From Polyangium sp. 15x6 (GTDB lineage: Bacteria; Myxococcota_A; Polyangia; Polyangiales; Polyangiaceae): 64,000 nt of DNA. Position 1 is the stretch's first letter. Every line of letters begins with the position of its first letter. The DNA lies in NCBI RefSeq assembly GCF_029960785.1, contig NZ_JASBQE010000019.1, positions 62,001-126,000 on the forward strand, written 5' to 3'. The translations under genes and the position numbers were made by a program. The notes under the pieces are model-generated. The model did not search any database, had not been told where the DNA came from, and was given only the letters and a program-made list of their open reading frames with translations. Positions 10,444-40,729 of this stretch are shown piece by piece.

Positions 10444-12462
10444 GTGGCCGAGATAGCCGCCGAGGGCGAGGTCACGGCCGAACGGCCGGCGGACGTGCCG
10501 CGAGAGGACAAACCCGCAAAACCGCGGTTTTCGCGCCTCCGCGCCGCGTTCGCCTGGCTGCGCGACCATTACATGACGATGGACCCGCGCACGCTCGGGT
10601 TTTTCCGGCTCGTCATCGGGTTCCTCGTCACCGCCGATTGCATCCGGCACTGGATGGAGGCGCGCTGGTTCTACTCGAACGACGGCATCCTCACGAACCA
10701 TTACCACCTCTTCCGTCCGAGCAGCGGCTTCAACTTCAGCATCTTCCACGCGTTCTCCTCCCTCGAAGAGGTCCACGTCGCCTTCGCGATCGCGACGTTC
10801 TGCCATTTTTGCTTCTTCATCGGCTGGCATACCCGCGTCTTTTCGGTCCTCTCGTTCCTCCTCGTGACGAGCCTGGACAACCGGCTCGTCATGGTCGAGA
10901 ACGGCGGGTACGTCGTGGAAAACCTGCTCGTCGGCTGGGCGATGTTCATGCCCACCGGCGAGCGGTTCTCCGTCGACGCGCTTTTACGCTCGTTCCGCGA
11001 GCGCAAGGAGCGTTCGTCCGCGGAGCTCAACGCGCGCGCGCCGTTCGCCTGGGCCACGAAGCCCTACGTCTCGCTGATCGGGCTCCTCACGACCCTGAAC
11101 ATCGCGGTCATTTATTATTTCAACGTCGTCAACAAATCGGGACATATCTGGCGCAAGGGCGACACGGTCCATTACGTGCTCCACCTCGATCGCATGATCA
11201 CGGGGTTCGCCGTGCCGTTTCGCGAGTACATGCCGCTCTGGATGATGCGGCCCGTCGCCTGGAGCGTGCTCGTCGTCGAGGCGCTCCTCGTGCCGCTCAT
11301 CCTCGCCCCCGCCGGCCGCCGCATCACGCGGCCGCTCGCGATGCTCCTGATGACCGGCCTGCACGGGACCTTCGGCGTGATGATGCGCCTCGGCCCGTTC
11401 TCCTGGTTCATGATCGCCTGGAGCTTCCTGTTTCCCCAGCCCGTGCACTGGGAGATCCTCGGCCGCTGGTACACGAAGAAGGCCCGCGCGTGGGTCGTCG
11501 TCTACGATAGGCGCTCGGCGCTCGCGTTTTTCCTCTGCCGCCTCTTCGCGCGCCTCGACCACTGCGAGCGCCTCACGTTCGAGGAGAGCCCCGAGGACGA
11601 AGCCACGCCGAAGCTCCTCCGCGTCCGCGATCCCGCGACGAACGAGGTCCACGACGATCACGCGGCCCTCGCGGCCGTCGCGCGCTCGCTGCCCGCGGGC
11701 CGTTTCCTCTGGCCCGTCTTCCGCGTCCTCACGCTGGGCCTCTCGGGGCCGCTCTTCGGCTACGTCGCGCGCCGTCGCGACGCCGTCGCCCGCGCCTTCG
11801 GCCTCGGCGGAAGGCCCCGCGGCCGCGAGGCGAGCGCCGTGCCTTCTCCGCTCGCCGCGCGCGCCTCGCGCGTGCGCGCAGGCCTGCGGGAGGCGCTCGT
11901 GGCCTGGTTCTTTCTCTGCGCGGTGAGCCAGACGATCAACGAGAACAAGTCCGTCCCTGCGCCCTTCAAGCACCAGCAGCCGTGGCTCATGCAGGCGACC
12001 CTCGGCTACCCGCGCATGTATCAGGGCTGGGGTATGTTCGCGCCGAACCCGATCAGCGACGACGGTTCGATCACGGTCGACGCGATCACGATCAGCGGCC
12101 GCCACGTCGATCCCTTCACTGGAGAGGAGCCCGACCTCAATCTCTCGGACGCGCGTGGTCTCGGTTTGAACCAGATCAGGCAGGACTACTTCAACCGTAT
12201 CCGGCTCGATCGGAACAAGGTGTTCCGTCATGGTCTCAAGGAGTACCTCCTGCGCTGGCACGAAGAGACCGGTCGCCCCGAGGATGAGCTCGCCGCGTTC
12301 GACGTGTACTGGCTGCGGGACCAGTGCCCGCTGCCTGGACAAACGCAGCCGTACAAGCATGAAAAGATTGCGATCCTGACATATCGCAAGCCTGGATACA
12401 GGCCACCGCCGGGCAATCCACCGCTTCCGCCCGAGCCCAAGGTCGAGAGCGCGGGCAACTGA
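10444..12462 (+). CDS. HTTM-domain membrane protein, paralogue with degenerate DCC region
   Basis: A 672-residue protein from GTG 10444, 4 bases after the previous stop, with AGGAG upstream. It matches the previous gene along its length: LGFFRLVIGFLVTAD, YSNDGILTNHYH, VENGGYVVENLL, and a C-terminal segment with YPRMYQGWGMFAPNP. At the place where the first copy has its Cys-x-x-Cys motif this copy reads VVVYDRRSALA, so the redox cysteines are lost. The C-terminus is proline-rich. The two genes look like a tandem duplication followed by loss of the redox site. Function unknown. It is the last gene before the PKS locus. Confidence 0.85.
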   Translation: MAEIAAEGEVTAERPADVPREDKPAKPRFSRLRAAFAWLRDHYMTMDPRTLGFFRLVIGFLVTADCIRHWMEARWFYSNDGILTNHYHLFRPSSGFNFSIFHAFSSLEEVHVAFAIATFCHFCFFIGWHTRVFSVLSFLLVTSLDNRLVMVENGGYVVENLLVGWAMFMPTGERFSVDALLRSFRERKERSSAELNARAPFAWATKPYVSLIGLLTTLNIAVIYYFNVVNKSGHIWRKGDTVHYVLHLDRMITGFAVPFREYMPLWMMRPVAWSVLVVEALLVPLILAPAGRRITRPLAMLLMTGLHGTFGVMMRLGPFSWFMIAWSFLFPQPVHWEILGRWYTKKARAWVVVYDRRSALAFFLCRLFARLDHCERLTFEESPEDEATPKLLRVRDPATNEVHDDHAALAAVARSLPAGRFLWPVFRVLTLGLSGPLFGYVARRRDAVARAFGLGGRPRGREASAVPSPLAARASRVRAGLREALVAWFFLCAVSQTINENKSVPAPFKHQQPWLMQATLGYPRMYQGWGMFAPNPISDDGSITVDAITISGRHVDPFTGEEPDLNLSDARGLGLNQIRQDYFNRIRLDRNKVFRHGLKEYLLRWHEETGRPEDELAAFDVYWLRDQCPLPGQTQPYKHEKIAILTYRKPGYRPPPGNPPLPPEPKVESAGN

Positions 12463-12956
12463 GCGACTCGGGCGCATCTCGGCGCGGCGCGTGATTCTGT
12501 GTGCGACACGCGTGAGCCGTCCGGAGCGCTCTTCGTTTTGCGTATCCCGTGTGTCCGTGCGGGCTGGCTTGCATCGCAGCCGTCGAGCACCGAACGTGCG
12601 ATGGGCAAACGGTTCGGCTTCGTTTAGGATTCTCTGGACTGTATGCGCGACGTCCTCCCTGCTTCGATCGATCTTCGGCGGGGAACCGAGGGCAACGGGC
12701 GCCGATGCCCTCGCCGCGGGGAGGTTCGCCGTCATGGTGCCCGCGGTGCGCGCTCGCCTGGGTGGGCGAGAAACACGCGATGCGGGCTACCGCGTGCGTC
12801 GCTTCGCCTCCTCGGGGTATATGCTGCTTCCGGGAGCGCGCCGCGAGGCGTGCTTCGACCGTTCGAGCAATGTTTCAGGCTTTCCGCGGCACGTGAACAC
12901 GATGGGCCGCGACGAGGTCGAGGGGCTTTCAGGAGACGAGGTCGGGTTACGCGTCG
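12463..12956. other. Noncoding leader region upstream of the PKS genes
   Basis: About 494 bases with no convincing gene. Open frames here on both strands lack family signatures and look like GC-driven noise. It should hold the promoter for PKS1. A short dyad GTGT-GCG-ACAC lies at 12499-12509. One weak sigma70-like candidate lies at 12602-12630. The PKS1 start has only weak ribosome-site sequence (AGGAG about 20 bases upstream, GAGG about 15). Confidence 0.6.
12602..12630 (+). promoter_or_regulatory. Weak candidate promoter for PKS1
   Basis: TGGGCA, 17 bases, then TAGGAT. Each box matches the sigma70 consensus at four of six positions. If used, the leader would be about 320 bases. This is a pattern match only and could be chance. 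Confidence 0.2.
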
Positions 12957-21139
<8,183 letters not shown>

Positions 21140-21143
<4 letters not shown>

Positions 21144-24100
21144 CCACCAGACGCCTCGATGCCCCGCCGGCCATGACGACGCAGCATGACGACGATGCCC
21201 CGCCGGCGTCGGGGCTCTCGTCGATGCAGCGCGCGATCATGACGATCCAGAAGATGCGCGCGAAGATCGAGAACCTCGAGCGCGCGCGCGTCGAGCCCAT
21301 TGCCATCATCGGCATGGGTTGTCGTTTTCCCGGGGGCGCGAACACGCCGGAGGCGTTTTTCGAGCTGCTGAAGGAGGGCGTGGACGCCATCACGGAGGTC
21401 CCGCCCGAGCGGTGGGGGCTCGCGCCCGAGCAATCGTCCGATCCGGAGGCGCGCGCGGTGCGCTGGGGCGCGTTCCTGCGCGACGTGGATCTCTTCGACG
21501 CCCGCTTTTTCGGCATCTCTCCGCGCGAGGCGTCGAAGATGGACCCACAGCAGAGGCTCCTGCTCGAGGTCACGTGGGAGGCCCTCGAACGCGCGGGCCA
21601 GGTGCCCGAGCGCCTCGTCGGCAGCCGCACCGGGGTTTTTCTCGGCATCATGAACAATGATTATGCCGAGCTCTCGGCGAGCGCTGGGCCCGAGCAGGAG
21701 GACGCGTACACGACGACAGGAAATGGCCATTCCTTTCCGTCGGGCAGGCTCTCGTATACGTTCGGATTTCAGGGTCCGAACATCGCCGTCGATACCGCGT
21801 GCTCCTCGTCGCTCGTCGCGATCCACCTCGCTTGCCATAGCTTGCGCAGCGGCGAATGCACGATGGCCGTCGCGGGCGGCGTCAACCTGATGCTGGCGCC
21901 CTCGACCACGCGCAAATACGCGAAGCTGCAGGCGCTTTCGCCTGACGGCCGCTGCAAGACGTTCGACGCGACGGCGAACGGGTTCGTCCGCGGCGAGGGC
22001 TGCGGGATGGTGGTGCTGAAGCGCCTCTCCGACGCCGAGCGAGACGGGGATTCGATCCTCGCGATCATTCGCGGATCGGCCGTCAACCAGGACGGCCGAT
22101 CCACGGGGCTCACCACGCCGAACGTGCTCGCGCAGCAAGCGATGCTGACGCAGGCGCTCGAGGCCTCGCGTTTGTCGCCGGCGGAGGTGGGGTATGTCGA
22201 GACGCACGGCACGGGGACCTCGCTCGGCGATCCGATCGAGGTCGACGCGCTCAAGGCGGTCCTGGGCGGGCCGCGGAGCGATGGGTCTGCGTGCGTGCTC
22301 GGGGCGCTCAAGACGAACATCGGGCACCTTGAATCGGCCGCCGGGGTGGCGGGCCTCATCAAGGCCGTGCTCGTGCTCCAGCAAGGGCTCATCCCGAGGA
22401 ACAACCATTTCCGGACGCTGAACCCTCGCATTCAGCTCGACCGCACGCCCTTCGTCATTCCCACGGAGGCGCGGCCCTGGCGGACGGCACTCAAGCGTCG
22501 GGTCGCCGGCGTGAGCTCGTTCGGGCTGAGCGGGACGAACGCGCACCTCATCGTCGAGGAGTGGGCGCAGAGCTCCGAGGAAGACCTGACACCCGAGGCC
22601 GCCGCGTATTTGTTGCCGCTCTCTGCGAAGAGCCCCGAGGCGCTCCGGGTGCTCGTGGCATCCTATCGTGATTACCTCGGGGCACCCTCGGGCGAGGCGC
22701 GGCTGCGCGATATCGTGTACACGGCGAGCCAGCGGCGTGGGCATTTCGAGGAGCGCCTCTCCGTCGTGGGCGGCGGGCGTGCCGAGCTCGTCCGCCACCT
22801 CGACGCGTTCCTTCGCGGATCGCTGCAACCCGGGAGCGCTGCCGGGAAATCGACGCCGGCGCGGGCGAAGGTCGTGTTCGTCTTCTCGGGGCAGGGCTCG
22901 CAGTGGCTCGGCATGGGCCGGAAGCTCTACGAGGAAGAATCGTCGTTTCGCTCGGTCATCGATTCGTGCGACGCCCTCCTCACGGGCAGGCTCGGGTGGA
23001 GCATCCTCGACGAGCTCGACTCGACGGAGTCGATGTCACGCCTCTCCGAGACGCAGGTGGCGCAGCCGCTCATCTTTTCGCTCCAGATCGCGCTCGTGGA
23101 GCTCTTGCGCTCGTGGGGCATCACGCCCGACGCCGTGATCGGGCACGGCGTGGGCGAGATCGCCGCGGCTTACATCGCAGGCATCCTGTCGCTCGACGAG
23201 GCGATCCGGCTCGTCGCCATTCGCGGGCGGATCATGCAAAAAGCTGGCGGCGGCGCAAAGATGGTGGCCGTCGCGGCGCCCCTCGACGTCGCGCGCGAGG
23301 CGATCGCCGGGTACGAGGATCGGCTGATGGTGGGCGCCGTGAACGACCACGAGTCCGTCGTGCTCGCGGGGCAGCCGCCCGCCATGGACGAGGTCGTCGC
23401 GAAGCTCGAACGGCAGGGCATCGCCTGCCAAGCCCTGCCCGCGACGTACTCGTTTCAGGGCCCGCACATGCAGCCCGCCGCGCAAGACCTCGTCGAGCGC
23501 CTCGTGCGGGTCGACGCGCGGCGGGCGACCCTCGCGATGTACAGCACGGTCCTCGCCGAGTGCGTGGAAGGCAAGGAGCTCGACGTTCGGTACTGGGGGC
23601 GGAACATACGAGAGACCGTGAAGTTCGCGGGCGCCGTGGGCGCGGCGATTCACGATGGGTATCAGCTCTTCCTGGAGGTCGGGCCGCACCCGATGCTCGT
23701 CGATCACCTGCGGCAATGCCTCGCCGCGAAGGGCGTCGAGAATGGCCTCGCGGTCGCTTCGCTGCAGCGGGATCGGCTCGATCGCTGGGCGTTGCTCGCG
23801 GCCACGGGGGCGCTCTACACGCGAGGTTGCGCGGTGGAGTGGTCGCGACTCGTGCCGCCCGGTGGGCGATGCGTGGCCTTGCCGACGTACCCGTGGACCC
23901 GGGAGCGATACTGGGTCGATCCGCCGAAGCCCGCGGCCGTGAAGGCCGGCGCGGGCGCGCGTCGCGTCCCGGCCCTCGCGCGGCGTCGACCGCGGGTGGT
24001 CTTCGTGTTTCCGGGGCAGGGCTCGCAATGGCTCGGCATGGGGAGGCAGCTCCTCGCCGAGGAGGAGGAGTTTCGTTCGTCGCTCAAAACGATCGACCAG

Positions 24101-27100
24101 GCGATCCAGCGGGAGGGCCATTTCTCGGTGCTGGAGGAGCTCGCCGCGCCGGAGGGGCAATCGCGGCTCGGGGAGATCGACGTCATCCAGCCTGTCCTCT
24201 TCGCGATCGAGGTCGCGCTCGCGGCGCTGTGGCGGTCGTGGGGCGTGGAGCCCGACGCGGTGATTGGCCATAGCATGGGGGAAGTCGCGGCGGCGCACAT
24301 GGCGGGCAAGCTCGACCTGGCCGACGCGGCGAAGGTGATCTGCCAGCGGAGCCGGTTGCTCCGGGGCATTCGTGGCCAAGGTGCGATGGCGCTCGTCGAG
24401 CTCGACATGGCCGGGGCGCGGCAGGCGCTCGCGGGGTACGAGGATCGCCTCGGCGTGGCCGTGAGCAATGGGCCCCGCTCCACGGTGCTCTCGGGCGACC
24501 CCGCTGCGCTGGAGGATGTGCTCCAGGTCCTGGAGAAGCAGGGCGTTTTCTGCAGGCGGGTCAAGGTGGACGTGGCTTCGCATAGCCCGCAGGTGGAGCC
24601 GTTGCGGGAGGAGCTCCTGAAGGTGCTCGCCGGCCTCTCGCCGCGGGAGGGCGGGGTGACCATGATCTCCACGGTCACCGGCGAGCCTATCCATGGGCCC
24701 GAGCTCGCGTCCGGGTACTGGTGGAACAACCTGCGTGAACCCGTGCGGTTTTCGCAGGTCGTGCAGTCCCTGCTGCGCGAGGGGTATGGGCTGTTCATCG
24801 AAATGAGCCCTCACCCGATTCTGCTCCCGTCCATCGAAGAGAACCTGAAAGACACGGGGCTCGAAGGCGTCGCTGTCGCCTCTTTGCGGCGGCAATCGGA
24901 GGAGCGCCGGTGCTTGCTCGAATCGCTCGCCAAGGTCGAAGCGCAGGGCTATCCGACGGCGCGTATTCTCGGCGCGGCCGCGCGCGAGGACCAGGAGCAA
25001 CCCGGAGCGGGGGCGCACCATCCCTTGCTCGGTCGACGTGTCGAGACGTCGGCGCTGCAAGACGGAATGCTCTGGCAGGTCGAATTGAGCCTGGACAATC
25101 TCCCCTGGATCGCCGACCACCGGGTCGGTGGGCAGGTCCTTCTCCCCGGCTCCGTGTACATCGAGGCTGCTCTCGCGGCGGCGTGTGAATGCATCGGGCA
25201 AGGACCGGTGGTCCTCGAAGATGTCGCGCTCGTCAGCCCGATCGTCGTCCGGGAAGGGGAAAGCGTCCTCGTGGAGGTCATGCTCACGCAGGCGGAGGGG
25301 GACGCGTGGTCGTTCAAGCTATCGAGTCGCGTCCGGCGGGAGGATGCGCCCTCCCGCACCTCCACGTGGTCGCTGCACGCCACGGCGCGCGTTCGTGCCG
25401 AGACCGAGCCGCGGCGCGCGAAGGGCGAGCCGGTGGCCGAGATGGTGGCGCATTGCCCCGAGAACGTCTCCCTCGCCGACGTCGAGCGGAACGAGCGTCG
25501 GCAGGGACTCGATATCGGCCCGGCATTTCGGGCGATCGCGGAGCTCCGGCGCGGCGGCGCGGGGGTCGTCGCGCGCTTGCGCCTCCCCGAGGAGGCGTCG
25601 GAGCATCCTGCCTATCTCGTGCATCCCGTCCTCCTGGATGCGGCATTGCGAGCGACGCTCGCGGCGCGCGCGAACGAGGAGGCGGCCGAGACCCGCGTGC
25701 TCGCGCATGTGCGCCAGATTCGTTTCCACGAGGTTGTCGGGAGCGCTGCATGGGTCCGCGCGCATGGCGGTGGGGAAACGTCGGTCGCGCTCGTGGACGC
25801 GGCCGGGCGCGTCTTGCTCGAGGTCGACGGCATCACGACGCAAGCATTGCAGGCCCCCGCCGTCACGGGACAGGATCCGCTCGCCCATCTCCTCCTCGTG
25901 CAGCGATGGCAGGAGGCGGAGCTGCCCGTCCCGCGCGGGAGAGACATTGCTGCAGGGCGGTGGCTGATTCTCTGCGACGATCGGGGCATCGGAGCGTCCC
26001 TGCGAGAGATGCTCCAGGCGCGTGGCGGGGACGTGCGGTGCGCATATCTGCGGGCGCCGGGGGTCGAGCCGTGCGCCGATCGTCTCGAAATCGATTCTTC
26101 GAATCTCGACGGCGTCGCCGCGCTCGTGCGGGAATCGTTCCGTTCCGGCGAGCGACCGCGAGGGATCGTGTATCTATGGGGGCTCGATCCCGAGCCGCGG
26201 GCGCTCTCCATCGAGGCGCTCGACGACGCGATCGTGCGAGGATGCGGAGGCACCCTGGAAGTGGTGCAGGCGCTTGGGCGCATGACCATGCGGGACAACC
26301 CCCGCCTTTGGCTGGTCGTGCGCGGCAGCCAGGCGGTCGAGCAAGAGCCGCGTGAGGTCCGGGTCGAGCAAGCGCCGCTCTGGGGTCTCGGCAGGACGAT
26401 CGCCATGGAGGCGCCCGAGCTGCGGTGCACGCGCGTCGACCTCGACCCTGCGGCCAGCGACGCGACGAGCGTCGAAGCGATCCTCGGCGAGGTGCTGGCC
26501 GACGACGTCGAGGAGGAGATCGCGCGGCGCGGCCGCCATCGTTTCGTGGCCCGGCTCGGCAGGCCGCGGGAGGCCGCTGCGCCCGCGGGATCGATCGCCT
26601 TGCGAGCGGATGCGACCTACCTCATCACGGGTGGTCTCGGCGGTGTCGGGCTTTTCGCGGCTCGGAACCTCGCCACGGCAGGCGCGCGCCACCTCGTGCT
26701 GATGGGCCGGCGGGGCGCGAGCTCGCCCGAGCAGCTCGAAGCGCTCGAGGGGCTTCGTTCGATGGGCGTCGAGGTCGAGGTCGAGGTCGCCGACGTCGCC
26801 GACCCGCAGCAACTCGAGGCCGCGCTGCGTGCAATCGAAACGAAGATGCCTCCGCTGCGCGGGATTCTCCATACGGCCGGCGTGCTGGAAGATGGGCTTC
26901 TCCCCACGCAAACGCTGGAGAGGTTCCGCAAGGTCCTCGCGCCGAAGGTGATGGGCGGCTGGAACCTCCACCGGCAGACGCTCGGCCGGGAGCTCGATTT
27001 CGTTCTCTTCTATTCGTCCGTGGCTGCATTGCTGGGCTCGCCGGGGCTCGGCAATTATGTCGCGGCGAACGCTTTCCTCGAAACGCTGGCGCACCACCGG

Positions 27101-27837
27101 AGCCGCCTCGGCCTCGTGGGGACCAGCATCGATTGGGGCTTGTTCTCCGGCAGGGGCATGGCCGTCAAGGCGGACACCATCGGCGGCGTCTCGCAGCGCG
27201 GAATTCGAGGGTTCACGGAGGCCGAGGCCGAAGCGCTCCTCCAGCGCGCATTGCGCGGGGAGTGGGTGCAGATGGGGTGCGTCGCGATCGACTTCCGACA
27301 ATGGATCGAGAGCCACCCCCAGGTCGCCTCCTCGCCGCGGTTTTCGGCCGTCCTGGAGGCCACCCGCACGGCCTCCGAAGGCGGCGCGCGGAGCCACGCG
27401 CGTGTGTGGCTGGAGTCCGTCGCGCATGCTCCGCCGAAGGACCGCGTGGAGATGGTCGAGGCGCTCATTCGGAAGCAGCTCGCCCACGTCCTCCGGATGG
27501 ATCCCGAGCGGATCGACCGGCTCCAGCCGCTCCGCGCGCTCGGGATCGATTCCTTGATGAGCCTCGAGCTTCGCAATCGACTCGAGGCGGCCCTCGGCAT
27601 TCAGCTCTCGGCCACGCTCGTGTATGCCTACCCGAACCTGGCTGCCCTGGGGGAGCACGTCCTGAAGAGCCTCGCGCCCCTGCTGCCGCACGAGGCGAAA
27701 GCCGAGCCAGCTCCGGAAGTGCTGAAGTACACGGCCGAGCCGGTGATCGAATCGCCGCCGCCCGCGGGCGACCTGGAGGACGATCTGCTCTCGTCGTTCG
27801 ACGAATCGATGCGCCGCCTCAAGAGGAAAGGTCGTTC

Positions 27838-27841
<4 letters not shown>
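21140..27841 (+). CDS. PKS2: module 2 (KS-inactive AT-AT-DH-KR-ACP)
   Basis: A 2233-residue PKS from a GTG that overlaps the PKS1 stop by 4 bases. Docking coiled coil 1-50; KS about 52-475 (DTACSSS, Cys221; HGTGT; NIGHLESAAG). First AT about 580-880: the nucleophile motif reads GHGVGE (Gly670 instead of Ser) and the histidine motif reads YSFQGPHM (Gln773 instead of His), so it cannot transfer acyl groups. Second AT about 955-1250: GHSMGE (Ser1045) and VASH (His1148), methylmalonyl type and intact. DH (His1327, Asp1500); KR from about 1825 (TGGLGGVG; LED in place of LDD, so probably B-type; catalytic YSS and GNY present); no ER; ACP Ser2138; basic C-terminal tail. Predicted result: an alpha-methyl, alpha-beta double bond. 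Confidence 0.95.
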
Positions 27842-39753
<11,912 letters not shown>

Positions 39754-39821
39754 ACCGCCTCTGCGTGATGGATGCTCGCCGGAGTCTTCTCGCGGAGACC
39801 CCGGCGTAGCAGGCCCGAACG

Positions 39822-39843
39822 ACGCCCCGTTGAAAGGGGGCGT
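39822..39843. terminator. Candidate bidirectional terminator hairpin after PKS3
   Basis: Perfect 7-bp stem ACGCCCC / GGGGCGT with an 8-base loop, 69 bases after the PKS3 stop and 17 bases past the stop of the convergent small gene at 39860. There is no T-run on either side, so it is at best a GC-rich, possibly factor-assisted terminator. Confidence 0.4.
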
Positions 39844-39859
39844 TACGGGACGTGAGCGC

Positions 39860-40288
39860 TCATCCAGCCGACGGCAATTTCCAGCCAGCGGCGAGTCCGC
39901 TCTGCACCATGTCGGAGGTGTACTGGGCCCACCACCGCGTGAAGAAGGCGCTGGCGGCCTGCTGATGCTCGGCGGAGATGAGCGGGATGAGCTCCTTGTG
40001 GAGGACGATCCCGGTCCACACGGCATACCAGATCATCCGGAGGAGGTCTTCCCCCTGGGTGACCTGTGAGGGCACGACGACTTCCACGTAGGTGCTCCTG
40101 GCCTCGGAGCCCTGACCACCCAGCTCCTCCTCCATCATCCCATGGATGGCCATCAATACCTGCGCGATGTCCGACGCAGAGTAAGCAATTCCTACCGAGT
40201 CCCGCTTGCCGTACCCATCAATGGTCTCGGAAATCGGCGGCACGTTCTTGCGGAATACCGCCAGCAACTCAGCTGCCCACGCATCCAT
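39860..40288 (-). CDS. Small all-helical protein inside the PKS locus (paralogue of 53131-53583)
   Basis: 142 residues from ATG 40288 (MDAWAAELL). A longer frame reaches 40495, but the extra part is low-complexity and lacks helical character. The protein is predicted all-alpha, with a conserved core around residues 80-130: YVEVVVPSQVTQGE, then a hydrophobic helix with IWYAVWTGIVLHKE, then AASAFFTRWWAQY. The same pattern, YxExxxPSxVxxGE, occurs in the 150-residue protein at 53131-53583 and aligns without gaps for about 50 residues. The layout vaguely resembles RsbR-type helical sensor domains, but I do not name a function. It lies on the strand opposite to the PKS genes between PKS3 and PKS4. 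No ribosome site is visible before the ATG. Confidence 0.7.
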   Translation of the reverse strand: MDAWAAELLAVFRKNVPPISETIDGYGKRDSVGIAYSASDIAQVLMAIHGMMEEELGGQGSEARSTYVEVVVPSQVTQGEDLLRMIWYAVWTGIVLHKELIPLISAEHQQAASAFFTRWWAQYTSDMVQSGLAAGWKLPSAG

Positions 40289-40326
40289 AGTTGCGCTAGT
40301 AGCATGAGCCGGAAACGGGCACAAGT

Positions 40327-40346
40327 CCCTGGGGCTCGCCCCAGGG
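40327..40346. promoter_or_regulatory. Perfect hairpin/dyad in the divergent region
   Basis: CCCTGGGG, loop CTCG, CCCCAGGG: an 8-bp perfect stem with a 4-base loop, about 40 bases upstream of the minus-strand gene start. It could be an operator, or a terminator for transcripts running toward PKS4. No T-run follows. Confidence 0.35.
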
Positions 40347-40583
40347 CGGGCTGCCGGTGCCGTCACCGGGGTGCCGACGGACGGGGTTGGTCGGGGATGG
40401 TGGCAGGAAACCCACGAACCGTGGCTCCGCAACACGACCGCATGGTCCAATCGCGGGAGCCCGTGGCTCGATGCATAGATTCGTTCGCAGGTCAAGCGCG
40501 TTCATCCCTGACGCTTGGCCGGTGGCGACATGGGGCGAGGGGGGGGTCGCCTCGTGGGGGCCGTGCGTCCCAAGGGCCCACGG

Positions 40584-40612
40584 TTGACGGCCTCGCGGGA
40601 GGCGTGTTACCC
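40584..40612 (+). promoter_or_regulatory. Weak candidate promoter for PKS4
   Basis: TTGACG matches the -35 consensus at five of six positions, followed after 17 bases by TTACCC, a poor -10. It sits about 118 bases upstream of the PKS4 start. Only the -35 is convincing. Confidence 0.2.
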
Positions 40613-40729
40613 GAAAAAGCAGCGAGCGCGCGTCTCTGCACGGTATGGCGCGAGAAATCCTGGAAATGATGGGCTGACCGTTTCGGGACGCGGACGGCGA
40701 GGAGCTCCGAGCCATCGGGTGTACTTGGA

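Larger units (their letters stand above)
40289..40729. other. Noncoding divergent region between the small helical gene and PKS4
   Basis: About 440 bases with no supported gene. It must contain the PKS4 promoter if PKS4 is not read through from PKS3, since a hairpin and an opposite-strand gene lie between them. It contains a perfect 8-bp hairpin at 40327-40346 and one TTGACG box at 40584. Confidence 0.6.

Noticed and set aside
26425-27837. Upstream extension of the PKS3 reading frame (470 codons)
   Set aside because: It shadows PKS2 coding sequence and has no domain signature. The ATG at 27838 overlaps the PKS2 stop and begins a normal docking helix and KS.
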